Shown here piece by piece: positions 1 to 8,234 of a DNA stretch of 64,000 nucleotides. The notes below the pieces were generated by a model. The model was not told the origin of the DNA. It made no database searches and was given only the letters and a program-made list of their open reading frames with translations. A program made the position numbers and the translations under genes. How positions within the stretch are numbered: the stretch's first letter is position 1; each line of letters begins with the position of its first letter. The DNA comes from Dyella nitratireducens (GTDB lineage: Bacteria; Pseudomonadota; Gammaproteobacteria; Xanthomonadales; Rhodanobacteraceae): contig NZ_BMJA01000001.1 of assembly GCF_014642835.1 (NCBI RefSeq), forward strand, positions 1,989,324 through 2,053,323, in the 5' to 3' direction.

Positions 1-23
1 CTTCGCCGGAATGACGGTGAGGG
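1..23. repeat. Partial REP-like palindrome at window edge
   Basis: The right arm of the dispersed palindrome family (CTTCGCCGGAATGACGGTGA) is cut by the window edge. It matches the right arms of the complete copies near 54.7 kb and 63.9 kb. Confidence 0.75.
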
Positions 24-101
24 AAGATGAGCATCATCGCTAAATTTGCCTCTCTCTCCGGAAGGAGTAGGGGATTATTTCAGCAGCTTTCTACTGCTCG
101 C

Positions 102-653
102 TCAGGCCCTCTTTGCCACGCCAACAAGCATAGCGACGACACGCAACAACCCCGCTCGAACAAAGCAATAGATCACCATGGTGATGATCGCCACGACGGA
201 GCCGACGATGCTCGGCAGCACGCCGCCGAACGTATAGGCCATGCCCAGCACCAAACCTAGCAGGTATTCGGCACGATAAATGGGCGCTACCAGTGCGATC
301 ACAAACAGTGATTCGAACATGCTGTTGCTAACCGTATCATCACCAAGCGTGAAAAAGACGGATAGCAATACGCCGAACAGCAATGCACAGACAAAGCCGA
401 TCAAGGCGTATCGCTTGGCGGCATCGCCTTGCGTGGCAATGCGCTTCTGCACACGGCCAAGCAGAAACCACGTCATCAGAGGAAGCAGCAGGCCTCCCCA
501 CCCGTTGGAAATCGCCGGCATGTCGGCGCGGTCAAAGAAATGGTGGCTGGGCACACCGCCGTGAAAATATTGCCAGGCGAGCAACATCAAGTCGGCCACA
601 GCAACAAGTGTGGTCGATGCGATACGTAGACGTAGAAATGGTCGATCGTCCAT
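102..653 (-). CDS. Hypothetical integral membrane protein (183 aa)
   Basis: I do not recognise a named family. The protein has five or six hydrophobic stretches, including a first helix around residues 12-30 and several between about residues 55 and 175, with a basic C-terminus (VGVAKRA), so an inner-membrane location is likely. I chose the ATG at 653 because the upstream sequence AGGAGG lies 5 nt before it; the longer reading frame to 740 has no such site. It is transcribed away from the sigma-54 promoter region that follows and has no operon partner in view. Function unknown. Confidence 0.75.
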   Translation of the reverse strand: MDDRPFLRLRIASTTLVAVADLMLLAWQYFHGGVPSHHFFDRADMPAISNGWGGLLLPLMTWFLLGRVQKRIATQGDAAKRYALIGFVCALLFGVLLSVFFTLGDDTVSNSMFESLFVIALVAPIYRAEYLLGLVLGMAYTFGGVLPSIVGSVVAIITMVIYCFVRAGLLRVVAMLVGVAKRA

Positions 654-822
654 CACTTCCTCCTGTTGATGCATTGACGGCGCCTCTTTCGGCAGCCGCA
701 CAGTCACGCAAGGGAAATGCTCTCTCGGACAAATCATCACGGCTGCACTTGAGCAGGCATAGTGCCAGTCGTCACTCGCTAATCATCGACCGGCTCGTTC
801 AAGCCGCCGATCGACAGGTGGC

Positions 823-851
823 TGTCCGGACAACGCGGACAAACGTCCGCG
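823..851. promoter_or_regulatory. Double palindrome, candidate enhancer (UAS) for the sigma-54 promoter
   Basis: Two adjacent palindromes are visible: TGTCCGGACA (823-832) and CGCGGACAAACGTCCGCG (834-851). They centre about 85 bp upstream of the -24 element at 924, a usual distance for bacterial enhancer-binding protein sites. The role is inferred; no cognate activator lies in the window. Confidence 0.45.
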
Positions 852-922
852 GACACGCTGATGTGTTCTGCCGATTTTCGAGAAATGGCTTTACCATGCG
901 GTTTTCCGTGGCTGTGAGTGCT

Positions 923-937
923 TGGCACGGGCTTTGC
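923..937 (+). promoter_or_regulatory. Sigma-54 (RpoN) -24/-12 promoter
   Basis: TGGCACGGGCTTTGC matches the RpoN consensus TGGCACG-N4-TTGC without mismatch. GG (924-925) and GC (936-937) are separated by exactly 10 bases. Transcription would start near 948-950, about 30 bp before the small gene at 980. Confidence 0.75.
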
Positions 938-979
938 CATATCTATCTCGCAAAGCTCATTCACTCACGGAGAACCGCC

Positions 980-1066
980 ATGAAATTCGAAACGCTGATG
1001 CTGCACAGCCTGTTCGTCGCCTGCTTGCTGGTCTGTGTCTCGACATTGGGCGCCATGCTCGTCTGA
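980..1066 (+). CDS. 28-residue single-pass membrane peptide
   Basis: A short reading frame begins MKFETLMLHSLFVACLL and is almost wholly hydrophobic after the first few residues, so one membrane span is likely. GGAGA lies 7 nt upstream of the ATG. The strongest support is position: it is the first frame after a canonical sigma-54 promoter (923-937). The broken SH3-type gene follows 28 bp later and may have been its operon partner. Too short for family assignment; it could be a real micropeptide or a leader without a protein role. Confidence 0.45.
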   Translation: MKFETLMLHSLFVACLLVCVSTLGAMLV

Positions 1067-1094
1067 ACGCGTTCGGCTAGAACAAGGACTCTTC

Positions 1095-1529
1095 ATGCAA
1101 ATCGTTGCACGCGTTATCGGCAGTCTGGCTTTGGCCCCGGCATGCACGCACGCCTTCGCGCAAAACGCCACATTGCCGATACCGCCATCGGGAGTTATCG
1201 GCGTGCAGGAGGCGATGCTTTCGCCCGACTAGTGGATTGCCAAGCTGCGTGCGCCGGACACCGTGCTGATGAGTCGCGCGCAAATCGATGCGCATAACCA
1301 GCGCATGTTTGAAGCCGATCCGAGCATGTATGACTTGCGCTGCATCGGCCCCACCTTGAGCCACGCGCAGGTGGAAACCTGGATCAGAAAGGTTTCCAAG
1401 ATGCCGGGCAAGACCTTGCTCGACGAGCATGATCAGCCCATACCGGCAGCGACGCTCGACGCCATGGCATCAAACGTTGCCTTCGACACGATTCCCGCAC
1501 AAGCGACGGCCAGGTCGATCACTAAGTAG
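1095..1529 (+). pseudogene. Broken SH3/NlpC-P60-type periplasmic protein gene, N-terminal remnant
   Basis: The frame opens with a good start (AAGGA 7 nt before ATG 1095) and a signal-peptide-like N-terminus ending near THAFAQ. After SPD there is an in-frame TAG at 1230-1232, then the same frame continues WIAKLRAPDTVLMSR and on to 1529. Related secreted proteins with an NlpC/P60 stabilising N-domain plus SH3 domain carry a Tyr-Trp at this point, so a TAT/TAC to TAG change is the simplest reading. The remnant also stops at about 144 codons, where the family would continue into its SH3 region, so the 3' part is missing too. It could yield only a 45-residue secreted fragment. Family assignment is from memory of the motif pattern. 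Confidence 0.6.
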
Positions 1530-1653
1530 GAATACGCTATTCTGTTCACGCCGCATCCGTGCCCGCCACTGATGGCCCGCGCAAGCATGCGTTGACTCCG
1601 AGCGGGTCGTGCAATACCGGTCGGACCGTGGTTGACAGTCATTCGGGATTCCC

Positions 1654-3450
1654 ATGACCAGCATCACGCACTTCACCCGGCGCATTTATGAGCAGTGGAA
1701 GCGCGACACGCTCAGTCAAAGCGACTTCCGCCCGAGTGTCAGCATTCTCCGGCTTTCGTTGATGGCGGTGTTCATTGGCATCGCCGCCGCGCTGGTGGCG
1801 GTCGCGCTTTACCGCATGATCGGTTTCGTTACCAACCTGGCGTTTCTGCAGCGCTTGTCGTTCGACTTCGTTTCGCCTTCACTCGGCCATTCAAGGCTGG
1901 CGATCGTGATTGCGCCGATCGTGGGCGGCTTGATCATCGGGCTGATGGCGCGCTTCGGCTCCGATCGCATCCGTGGCCACGGCATTCCCGAGGCGCTGGA
2001 AGCGATCCTGTTCCGCAAGAGCAAGATGATGCTGAAGGTGGCGATCCTGAAACCGTTGTCCGCGGCCATCGCCATCGGCACGGGCGGACCGTTCGGCGCC
2101 GAAGGACCGATCATCATGACCGGTGGTGCGGTCGGTTCCTTGTTCGGCCAGATGTTCTACCTGACGTCGATCGAACGTCGCACTTTGCTGGTGGCCGGTG
2201 CATCGGCGGGTATGGCCGCAACGTTCAGCACGCCGATTGCAGCGACGTTGCTGGCGGTGGAATTGTTGCTGTTCGAATGGCGCCCGCGCAGCATCATTCC
2301 GGTGGCGATCGCCTGCTTCGTGGCGGACACCCTGCGGCCATTCCTGCTCGGTTACGGTCCGTTGTTCCCGCTGGCGATGGCATTCCACCTGAGCCTGGTG
2401 GATATGTGCATGGCCGCGGTCTGCGGATTTCTCGCCGGCCTGCTGGCGACGGCGCTCACCGCTGCGGTGTACAAGGCCGAGGACGGCTTCACCAAACTGC
2501 CGATCCATTGGATGTGGTGGCCAGCGATCGGTGCCATCGCGGTAGGCATTGGGGGATTGTTCGAGCCGCAGGCGCTGGGTGTGGGTTACGACGTGATCGG
2601 CCAGTTGCTGACCGGCAAGCTGGTAGGCGGCGCCATTCTGGTGTTCATGGTCGCCAAGTCGCTGATGTGGGTGATCTATCTGGGCTCGGGCACTTCCGGC
2701 GGCGTGCTGGCGCCGCTGCTGGCACTCGGCGCGGGCCTTGGCGGATTGGAGTCGATGGTGTTTCCCGGGAGCAACCCATTGCTGTGGCCGCTGCTCAGCA
2801 TGGGTGCGATGCTGGCTGGCGTGATGCGCTTGCCATTTACCTCGATCATGTTTGCCTTGGAACTCACCCGCAACGCCAGTGCATTGCCTGCATTGCTGGT
2901 CGCCTGCACGACGGCTTATGGCGTCAGCGTATTCCTGATGAAGCGCTCCATCCTCACGGAAAAGGTCGCTCGTCGAGGTTTCGATATTTTCCGCGAATAC
3001 ACGGTGGACCGGCTCGAGCACATGGCTGTGAAGGATGTGATGAGCACCGAAATCATGACGGTCTCCGGCAACATCAGTGTGCGCGAAGCGGCGCAAAAGT
3101 ATTTCGGGATCGACCAAAAATATCGTGCCTATCCCGTCGTCGATAGCGAAGGCCGGCTGCTCAATGTCATCAATCGGGAAGAGATGGCTCGTTTGTCACA
3201 TGCTGATCCTGACGGCACCAGCCAACTCGCCGACGTTCTTGGCAAGGACCCGGTTGTTTCCTATCCCGATGAAAGCTGCAAGACGGTGGCGATCCGCGCG
3301 GCGGTGGAGAAACTTGATCGCATACCGGTGGTGAGCGCAGAGCGACAATTGCTGCTCGGGATGGTGACTCGATACGACTTGCTGAAGCCATATACGCACC
3401 ATCATGAGGAAGAGCGGGTGCGGGAGCGGTTTTTTGGCAATAGTAAGTAG
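1654..3450 (+). CDS. CLC-family chloride channel/transporter with C-terminal CBS pair (598 aa)
   Basis: A polytopic CLC protein that should move chloride (or act as a Cl-/H+ antiporter) across the inner membrane. Signature loops are present: GHGIP at residues 108-112, GAEGP at 148-152 with the gating glutamate at 150, and GSGTSGGVLAP near 344-354. Two CBS domains fill roughly residues 455-590 (EIMTVSGNISVREAA and later PVVSYPDESCKTVAIRAA), which in this family bind adenine nucleotides and modulate gating. Length is normal for a CLC-CBS protein. It stands alone, with about 120 bp of non-coding sequence before it; only a weak GGGA precedes the ATG. Confidence 0.93.
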   Translation: MTSITHFTRRIYEQWKRDTLSQSDFRPSVSILRLSLMAVFIGIAAALVAVALYRMIGFVTNLAFLQRLSFDFVSPSLGHSRLAIVIAPIVGGLIIGLMARFGSDRIRGHGIPEALEAILFRKSKMMLKVAILKPLSAAIAIGTGGPFGAEGPIIMTGGAVGSLFGQMFYLTSIERRTLLVAGASAGMAATFSTPIAATLLAVELLLFEWRPRSIIPVAIACFVADTLRPFLLGYGPLFPLAMAFHLSLVDMCMAAVCGFLAGLLATALTAAVYKAEDGFTKLPIHWMWWPAIGAIAVGIGGLFEPQALGVGYDVIGQLLTGKLVGGAILVFMVAKSLMWVIYLGSGTSGGVLAPLLALGAGLGGLESMVFPGSNPLLWPLLSMGAMLAGVMRLPFTSIMFALELTRNASALPALLVACTTAYGVSVFLMKRSILTEKVARRGFDIFREYTVDRLEHMAVKDVMSTEIMTVSGNISVREAAQKYFGIDQKYRAYPVVDSEGRLLNVINREEMARLSHADPDGTSQLADVLGKDPVVSYPDESCKTVAIRAAVEKLDRIPVVSAERQLLLGMVTRYDLLKPYTHHHEEERVRERFFGNSK

Positions 3451-3573
3451 TATTGCGGAGAGTCCATGTGTGCGCCGTTGTCATTCCTTCGCCGCCCATT
3501 GCCACATAGCTTCTCCATTCCCGTCAATTGACGAGACCTTTCAGAACAGCAGGTTACAAAGGTCACTCGCTAA

Positions 3574-3602
3574 GCGGACAAACAATGCATAAAAATGTCC
3601 GC
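3574..3602. promoter_or_regulatory. Interrupted inverted repeat GCGGAC-N17-GTCCGC upstream of the AIM24-like gene
   Basis: GCGGAC (3574-3579) and GTCCGC (3597-3602) flank an AT-rich core. The half-sites are the same as in the palindrome at 834-851. Possible operator; inferred only. Confidence 0.3.
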
Positions 3603-3653
3603 GGATCTGGGCCACGCGAGCGTGCCCGGCACACATAGAGGGGATGGGCAGCC

Positions 3654-4454
3654 ATGAAGACTCGTACGGTGGGAACGACCTTGCCGGTTCTGGAAATTGG
3701 TCTGGAACAAGGTGACAGAATTATTTCGGAGCCAGGCCGATTTTCCTGGATGACACGCAACATCGTGCTGCAGACGTCCGCGCGGACGGCTGGTGCCAGC
3801 AGCTTTCTCGGTGTCATTGGACGCGCCCTTTCGGGCGGTGGCTTGTTCATGAATGAATATGCGACGTCGGGGTCGCCAGGCATGGTCGCGTTCGCGGCGA
3901 AAGTGCCCGGCTCGATCGTGGAGGTCCAGGTCAATCACGGACAGACCTACTTCATCCATCGCCACGGTTTTCTCTGCGGCACGGAGGGTGTGGAGCTGTC
4001 GATCGGTTTCCAGCGTTCGCTCGGTGCCGGCATCTTTGGCGGCGATGGCTTCGTGCTCGAAAAGCTGACCGGCAATGCGCGGGCCTGGGTGGAACTGGGC
4101 GGCGAAATTGTCACCTACACCCTTGCTCCCGGCGAAACGCTGCAGGTGCATCCCGGGCACATCGGCATGTTCGAAGGCACGGTCAATTTCGACATCACCA
4201 TGATTCCCGGATTGAAGAACAAGCTCTTCGGTGGGGATGGTTTGTTCATTGCCCAGCTCACCGGGCCGGGCCAGGTATGGCTGCAAACGCTCACCATGCC
4301 GAATCTTGCGCACGCGCTGGAGCCCTATCTTGCCCGCGAAGGTGGATCGAGTTCGCCTGTCTTGAGTGGTGACTCGGGCAATTCGATCGGCGGTGCCATC
4401 GCTGGTGGCGTGATCGGTTCGGTGCTTGGCGGGCTATTTGGCAAGGACGATTAA
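3654..4454 (+). CDS. AIM24 / TIGR00266 family protein (266 aa)
   Basis: Belongs to the AIM24 (TIGR00266) beta-rich family, named after a yeast mitochondrial inner-membrane biogenesis protein; the bacterial role is not settled. Two halves carry the family hallmark of repeated Gly-rich turns: GGGLFMNEY near residue 62, IFGGDGFVLEKLTG near residue 128 and LFGGDGLFIAQLTGPG near residue 195. The C-terminus ends in a Gly-rich segment (IGGAIAGGVIGSVLGGLFG), which could be a membrane-inserting tail. GGGGATGGG precedes the start. It is a single gene, convergent with the RND permease, with a hairpin in the 74 bp between them. Confidence 0.9.
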   Translation: MKTRTVGTTLPVLEIGLEQGDRIISEPGRFSWMTRNIVLQTSARTAGASSFLGVIGRALSGGGLFMNEYATSGSPGMVAFAAKVPGSIVEVQVNHGQTYFIHRHGFLCGTEGVELSIGFQRSLGAGIFGGDGFVLEKLTGNARAWVELGGEIVTYTLAPGETLQVHPGHIGMFEGTVNFDITMIPGLKNKLFGGDGLFIAQLTGPGQVWLQTLTMPNLAHALEPYLAREGGSSSPVLSGDSGNSIGGAIAGGVIGSVLGGLFGKDD

Positions 4455-4491
4455 CCGCCTGTAGAACCCTGGGCGTTCATCTGCATGGGAA

Positions 4492-4516
4492 GCCCCTCTT
4501 CCGATAGGAAAGGGGC
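4492..4516. terminator. Hairpin between convergent genes (no U-run)
   Basis: GCCCCT-C-TTCC, loop GATA, GGAA-AGGGGC form a strong stem between the stop codons of the AIM24-like gene and the RND gene. There is no T-tract, so it may be a weak or bidirectional terminator. Confidence 0.4.
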
Positions 4517-4528
4517 GTCACGCATCGA

Positions 4529-7500
4529 TCACGAGTCGGCGGTGTCCGCACTTACCAGCACCTTCGCGCGACGCTGCGCCAAATAGTTCCTGGCGCGATC
4601 AAGGAACAGATAGATAATGGGTGTCGTGTAAAGCGTCAGCAGCTGCGAAATCAGCAAGCCGCCCACGATCGTGATACCCAATGGACGGCGCAATTCCGCG
4701 CCTGCTCCCGAACCGAACGCCAACGGCAACGCACCCAGCAAGGCGGCAAGTGTCGTCATCATGATGGGGCGGAAGCGCAACAGCGAAGCTTCATAAATGG
4801 CATCCACCGGAGCCAGACCACGCTCCTTCTCTGCGCTTATCGCGAAATCGACCATCATGATGCCGTTCTTCTTGACGATACCGATGAGCAAGATCACGCC
4901 AATCAGTGCGATCAACGAAAACTCGTCATGAAGCAACATCAAAGCGCCGAGCGCGCCGATGCCAGCAGACGGCAGCGTGGACAAGATGGTCAAGGGGTGG
5001 ATGTAGCTCTCGTAGAGCATGCCAAGAATGATGTAGATCGCCAGGATGGCGGCGGCAATAAGCATGGGCTGCGTCGCCAGCGACGTCTTGAAGGCCTTGG
5101 CAGAGCCCTGAAATGTCGCTGTCAAACCAGGCGGCTGGCCCACTTCCGTGCCCTTGGCCTCAATCGCTTCGACGGCTTCGCTGAGGGAGTGCCCGGATGC
5201 AAGGTTGAATGAAAGCGTGACCGCCGGGAATTGCCCATCATGATTGACGGTAAGCGGTGCTACGCCGTGCTTGAGCGTAATGAACGTCGATAACGGCACC
5301 TGCTTTCCATCGTTGCCGGTCAGGTAGATCTGGCTGAGCGCGTTTTCATCCAACTGGTACGTCGGGTCAACCTCGAGTACGACACGATACTCATTGAGTT
5401 GCGTGTAATAGCTCGCAACCTGGCGCTGTCCGAAGGCGTCATTGAGCGTATCGTCCACCAGCTGAGACGTGATGCCGAGGCGGCTCATGGTGTCGCGATC
5501 GAACACCAGCGTCAGGCGTGGTGCTACCGGTTCGAGATCAGCCTCCACGTCCTGGATGACAGGAATCTCGCGCAGCGCCTTGAGCATGACAGGTGCCCAT
5601 TGGTGCAATTCATCGACGTTCGTATCGCGCAGCGTATATTGGAACTGCGACTTGCTGACGCGAGCGCCGATCTGCAAGTCCTGCCGCGCCTGCAGCGACA
5701 ATGAGATGCCCGGCACCTGAGCCACCCTGGGGCGCAGCCGGTTTATGACGTCGTATACCGATGCCTTGCGCTCGCCGAACGGCTTCAAGTCGATGGACAT
5801 GCGACCGATATTGATCGACGGATCGCCCTCCACCCAGTAATACACATGCTCGATCGCCGGATCTTGCTCAACGACCTCAGCCAGCGCATGCATGCGCTCG
5901 ACCATCGCCGGGTAGGAAATGTCCTGGGATGCCTCGGTCACGCCTGCAATGAGGCCATTGTCTTGCTGAGGAAAAAATCCCTTGGGAATGACTACATACA
6001 TGATGATGGTGCCGGCCAAGGTCGCTGCAGCGACGGCCAACATCACATTCGGGTGACGCAAGGCACGGCGAAGCCCTTTGGCATAGACGTTTTGAACCGC
6101 ATTGAAAAAAGCCTCGGCTGCCTGGTGGAAGCGCCCGCGCCCGTGAGCAGTCTGGCGGTTGAGCAGGAGCGCACACAGCGTCGGCGTCAAGCTCAGCGAT
6201 ACCGCGCCGGAGATGAGGATGGCCACGCCGGCGGTGACCGAAAATTCCCTGAAGAGACGCCCCACGACGCCGCCCATGAACAGCAGAGGGATGAACACCG
6301 CCACGAGTGAAAACGTCATCGACAGGATCGTAAACGCGATTTCGCCTGATCCTGAGAGCGCTGCCGTCCTGGGATCCTGGCCCTCTTCGATGTGCCGAAG
6401 AATGTTCTCCAGCATCACGATCGCATCGTCCACGACAAAGCCGATGACCACGGTCAGCGCCATCAGCGACACGTTGTCCAGGCTATAGTCGAGCAATGCC
6501 ATCACGGCGAAGGTGCCGAGAATCGAAATCGGTATCGTGATCGCAGGAATGAGCGTGGCACGCGCGTCGCGCAGAAAGGCGTACACCACTGCCACGACCA
6601 GCGCGATGCTTAGCAGCAGTGTGAATTGCAGGTCGATCACCGATGCCCTGATCGTCTGCGTCCGGTCACCCAGTACGGTGACGTGAATCGTGGCAGGAAG
6701 ATCGTGCGACAGGCGAGGCAGTTCAGCCTTGATCCGGTCGACGGTCTCGTCGATGTTGAAGCCTATCTGCTTATGCACATCAACGATGATGACCTGGCGA
6801 CCGTCGTACCAGGCGCCCTGCCGCACATCCTCGACGCTTGCCACGACATTCGCGATATCGCGCAAATGAACGGGCGCACCGTTGCGATAAGCAACAATCA
6901 AATGCGAGTAAGTTGCCGCATCAACGACTTGATCGGTGGCATCCAGCGTCACGGCCTGGCGCACGCCGTTGAGGGTTCCCTTGGGCGAGTTCGATGTGGC
7001 ATTGGCAATCGCAGCGCGAATGTCTTCCAGGCTTATGCCAAGCGAAGCGATCACCCCCGGGTTGACGCGTACGCGCACGGCAGGTTTCTGCTGCCCGTGG
7101 AAATCGACCACGCCCACGCCCTGGATACGGGCCATTTCGGGGGCGAGATAGTTCTCGACATAGTCGTCGACTTTGTCGATGGGCATCTGATCGGAGTACA
7201 CCGCCACACTCATCAGCAGCGCATCCGCCGGATTGGCCTTTTCAAAGGTCGGCGGATGCGGGAGTGTCTTGGGCAGGTCGCCGGCCGCCGCGTTGATCGC
7301 CGACTGCACGTCCAGCGCCGCCCCGTCGATGCTGCGCGAGAGATCGAATTGAACGTCGATGGAACTCGAACCCAGCGAGCTCGTCGACGTCATTTCGGTG
7401 ACGCCCGGCATGTTTACCAGGGCCCGCTCCAGCGGCGCGGTCACTGCCGTCGCCATCGTCTCCGCACTGGCTCCCGGAAGATAAGTGCTGATACTTATCG

Positions 7501-7639
7501 TCGGGATGTCGACCTGCGGTACGCCTGCGATAGGCAATGCCATGTAGCTGGCCATGCCCAGGAACACAATGCCCAGCATCAGCAGCGATGTGGCAACGGG
7601 GCGCTCAATGAAAATCGCCGAGATGTGGAAGGATCTCAT
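4529..7639 (-). CDS. RND multidrug efflux permease, HAE1/MdtC-like (1036 aa)
   Basis: Inner-membrane proton-driven transporter of the HAE1-RND group that exports drugs and other amphiphiles with an adaptor and an outer-membrane channel. It starts with the usual cytoplasmic leader and first helix (FIERPVATSLLMLGIVFLG), has the two large periplasmic loops, and keeps the helix-4 proton-relay pair (VVIGFVVDDAIVMLENI) and the second-half GVILLIGIVKKNGIMMVDF. The pattern is closer to MdtB/MdtC than to AcrB. Full length and intact. No adaptor or TolC gene is present: only 12 bp upstream ends a short adaptor-like remnant (7652-7735), so this is an orphan that would need a partner encoded elsewhere. 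Confidence 0.93.
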   Translation of the reverse strand: MRSFHISAIFIERPVATSLLMLGIVFLGMASYMALPIAGVPQVDIPTISISTYLPGASAETMATAVTAPLERALVNMPGVTEMTSTSSLGSSSIDVQFDLSRSIDGAALDVQSAINAAAGDLPKTLPHPPTFEKANPADALLMSVAVYSDQMPIDKVDDYVENYLAPEMARIQGVGVVDFHGQQKPAVRVRVNPGVIASLGISLEDIRAAIANATSNSPKGTLNGVRQAVTLDATDQVVDAATYSHLIVAYRNGAPVHLRDIANVVASVEDVRQGAWYDGRQVIIVDVHKQIGFNIDETVDRIKAELPRLSHDLPATIHVTVLGDRTQTIRASVIDLQFTLLLSIALVVAVVYAFLRDARATLIPAITIPISILGTFAVMALLDYSLDNVSLMALTVVIGFVVDDAIVMLENILRHIEEGQDPRTAALSGSGEIAFTILSMTFSLVAVFIPLLFMGGVVGRLFREFSVTAGVAILISGAVSLSLTPTLCALLLNRQTAHGRGRFHQAAEAFFNAVQNVYAKGLRRALRHPNVMLAVAAATLAGTIIMYVVIPKGFFPQQDNGLIAGVTEASQDISYPAMVERMHALAEVVEQDPAIEHVYYWVEGDPSINIGRMSIDLKPFGERKASVYDVINRLRPRVAQVPGISLSLQARQDLQIGARVSKSQFQYTLRDTNVDELHQWAPVMLKALREIPVIQDVEADLEPVAPRLTLVFDRDTMSRLGITSQLVDDTLNDAFGQRQVASYYTQLNEYRVVLEVDPTYQLDENALSQIYLTGNDGKQVPLSTFITLKHGVAPLTVNHDGQFPAVTLSFNLASGHSLSEAVEAIEAKGTEVGQPPGLTATFQGSAKAFKTSLATQPMLIAAAILAIYIILGMLYESYIHPLTILSTLPSAGIGALGALMLLHDEFSLIALIGVILLIGIVKKNGIMMVDFAISAEKERGLAPVDAIYEASLLRFRPIMMTTLAALLGALPLAFGSGAGAELRRPLGITIVGGLLISQLLTLYTTPIIYLFLDRARNYLAQRRAKVLVSADTADS

Positions 7640-7651
7640 GGGCTTGGCCTG

Positions 7652-7735
7652 TCAGCGCCCTTGGCGCGAGTCATCGACCACGCTCACAGGAGTGCCATCG
7701 TCAAGCCACTGCATCGGCGAGACAACGACAACCGT
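7652..7735 (-). pseudogene. C-terminal remnant of an RND membrane-fusion (adaptor) protein
   Basis: Read on the minus strand, the last 28 codons before the RND start give TVVVVSPMQWLDDGTP followed by VSVVDDSRQGR and TGA. This resembles the closing strand of RND adaptors (VVxSP...DGTPV). The stop lies 12 bp upstream of the RND ATG, exactly where an adaptor gene should end. Upstream of about 7735 the frame loses adaptor character and runs into repeats, so the rest of the gene appears to have been deleted. The match is short, hence moderate confidence. Confidence 0.4.
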
Positions 7736-7820
7736 TAGTAATAGAAGCCACTTGCCCACTGTGCATGCCGCCCGCAAGAACCCACGGCAGCGTATAGAGG
7801 GAACCTTACGGCGTGATTAG

Positions 7821-8062
7821 GGACGGTGCCTGAGGTATCCCCACGTTTTCTGCTTGATGATCTGAAAAAAATCAGCAAGCTAGCCAGAATCTATTAAATG
7901 ACCTCGGCGTCATTCCGGCGAAGGCCGGAATCCATGCTACGCATTCACCATGGATTCCGGCCTTCGCCGGAATGACGCCGAGGTAAAAATGCTAAGTATT
8001 GGCCGCGAAAAGCCCATCCTTGAACAGCTCGAAAAACGTGGGGATATCTCCAGGGACGGTGC
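7821..8062. repeat. Nested repeats: 36-bp-arm palindrome flanked by a second inverted repeat
   Basis: A perfect palindrome has left arm 7901-7936, 12-nt loop 7937-7948 and right arm 7949-7984; its ends read ACCTCGGCGTCATTCC and the complement. Outside it lies a second pair: ATCCCCACGTTTT near 7838-7850 and AAAACGTGGGGAT near 8032-8044, with GGGACGGTGC at 7821-7830 and again near 8053-8062. The remainder of the 499 bp between 7736 and 8234 shows no gene. Confidence 0.8.
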
Positions 8063-8234
8063 TTGATCGAATATCAACGCTTGCAGCTGTTTTTTTGCCT
8101 GAAATATGAAGAACTGATTACTTTTATATGACTGGAGATTGACACTTTGGCGGCGATGCCAGGCCATTGAATTCCAGATCCATCGCCGCTCGATATTCGA
8201 TTGATGTCATGCATATGCAAAGTGGATTGCTAGG

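Noticed and set aside
1891-3117. A 408-codon minus-strand frame opposite the CLC gene
   Set aside because: Composition (His/Arg/Gln-rich) is typical of antisense frames; the plus-strand CLC-CBS protein is unambiguous.
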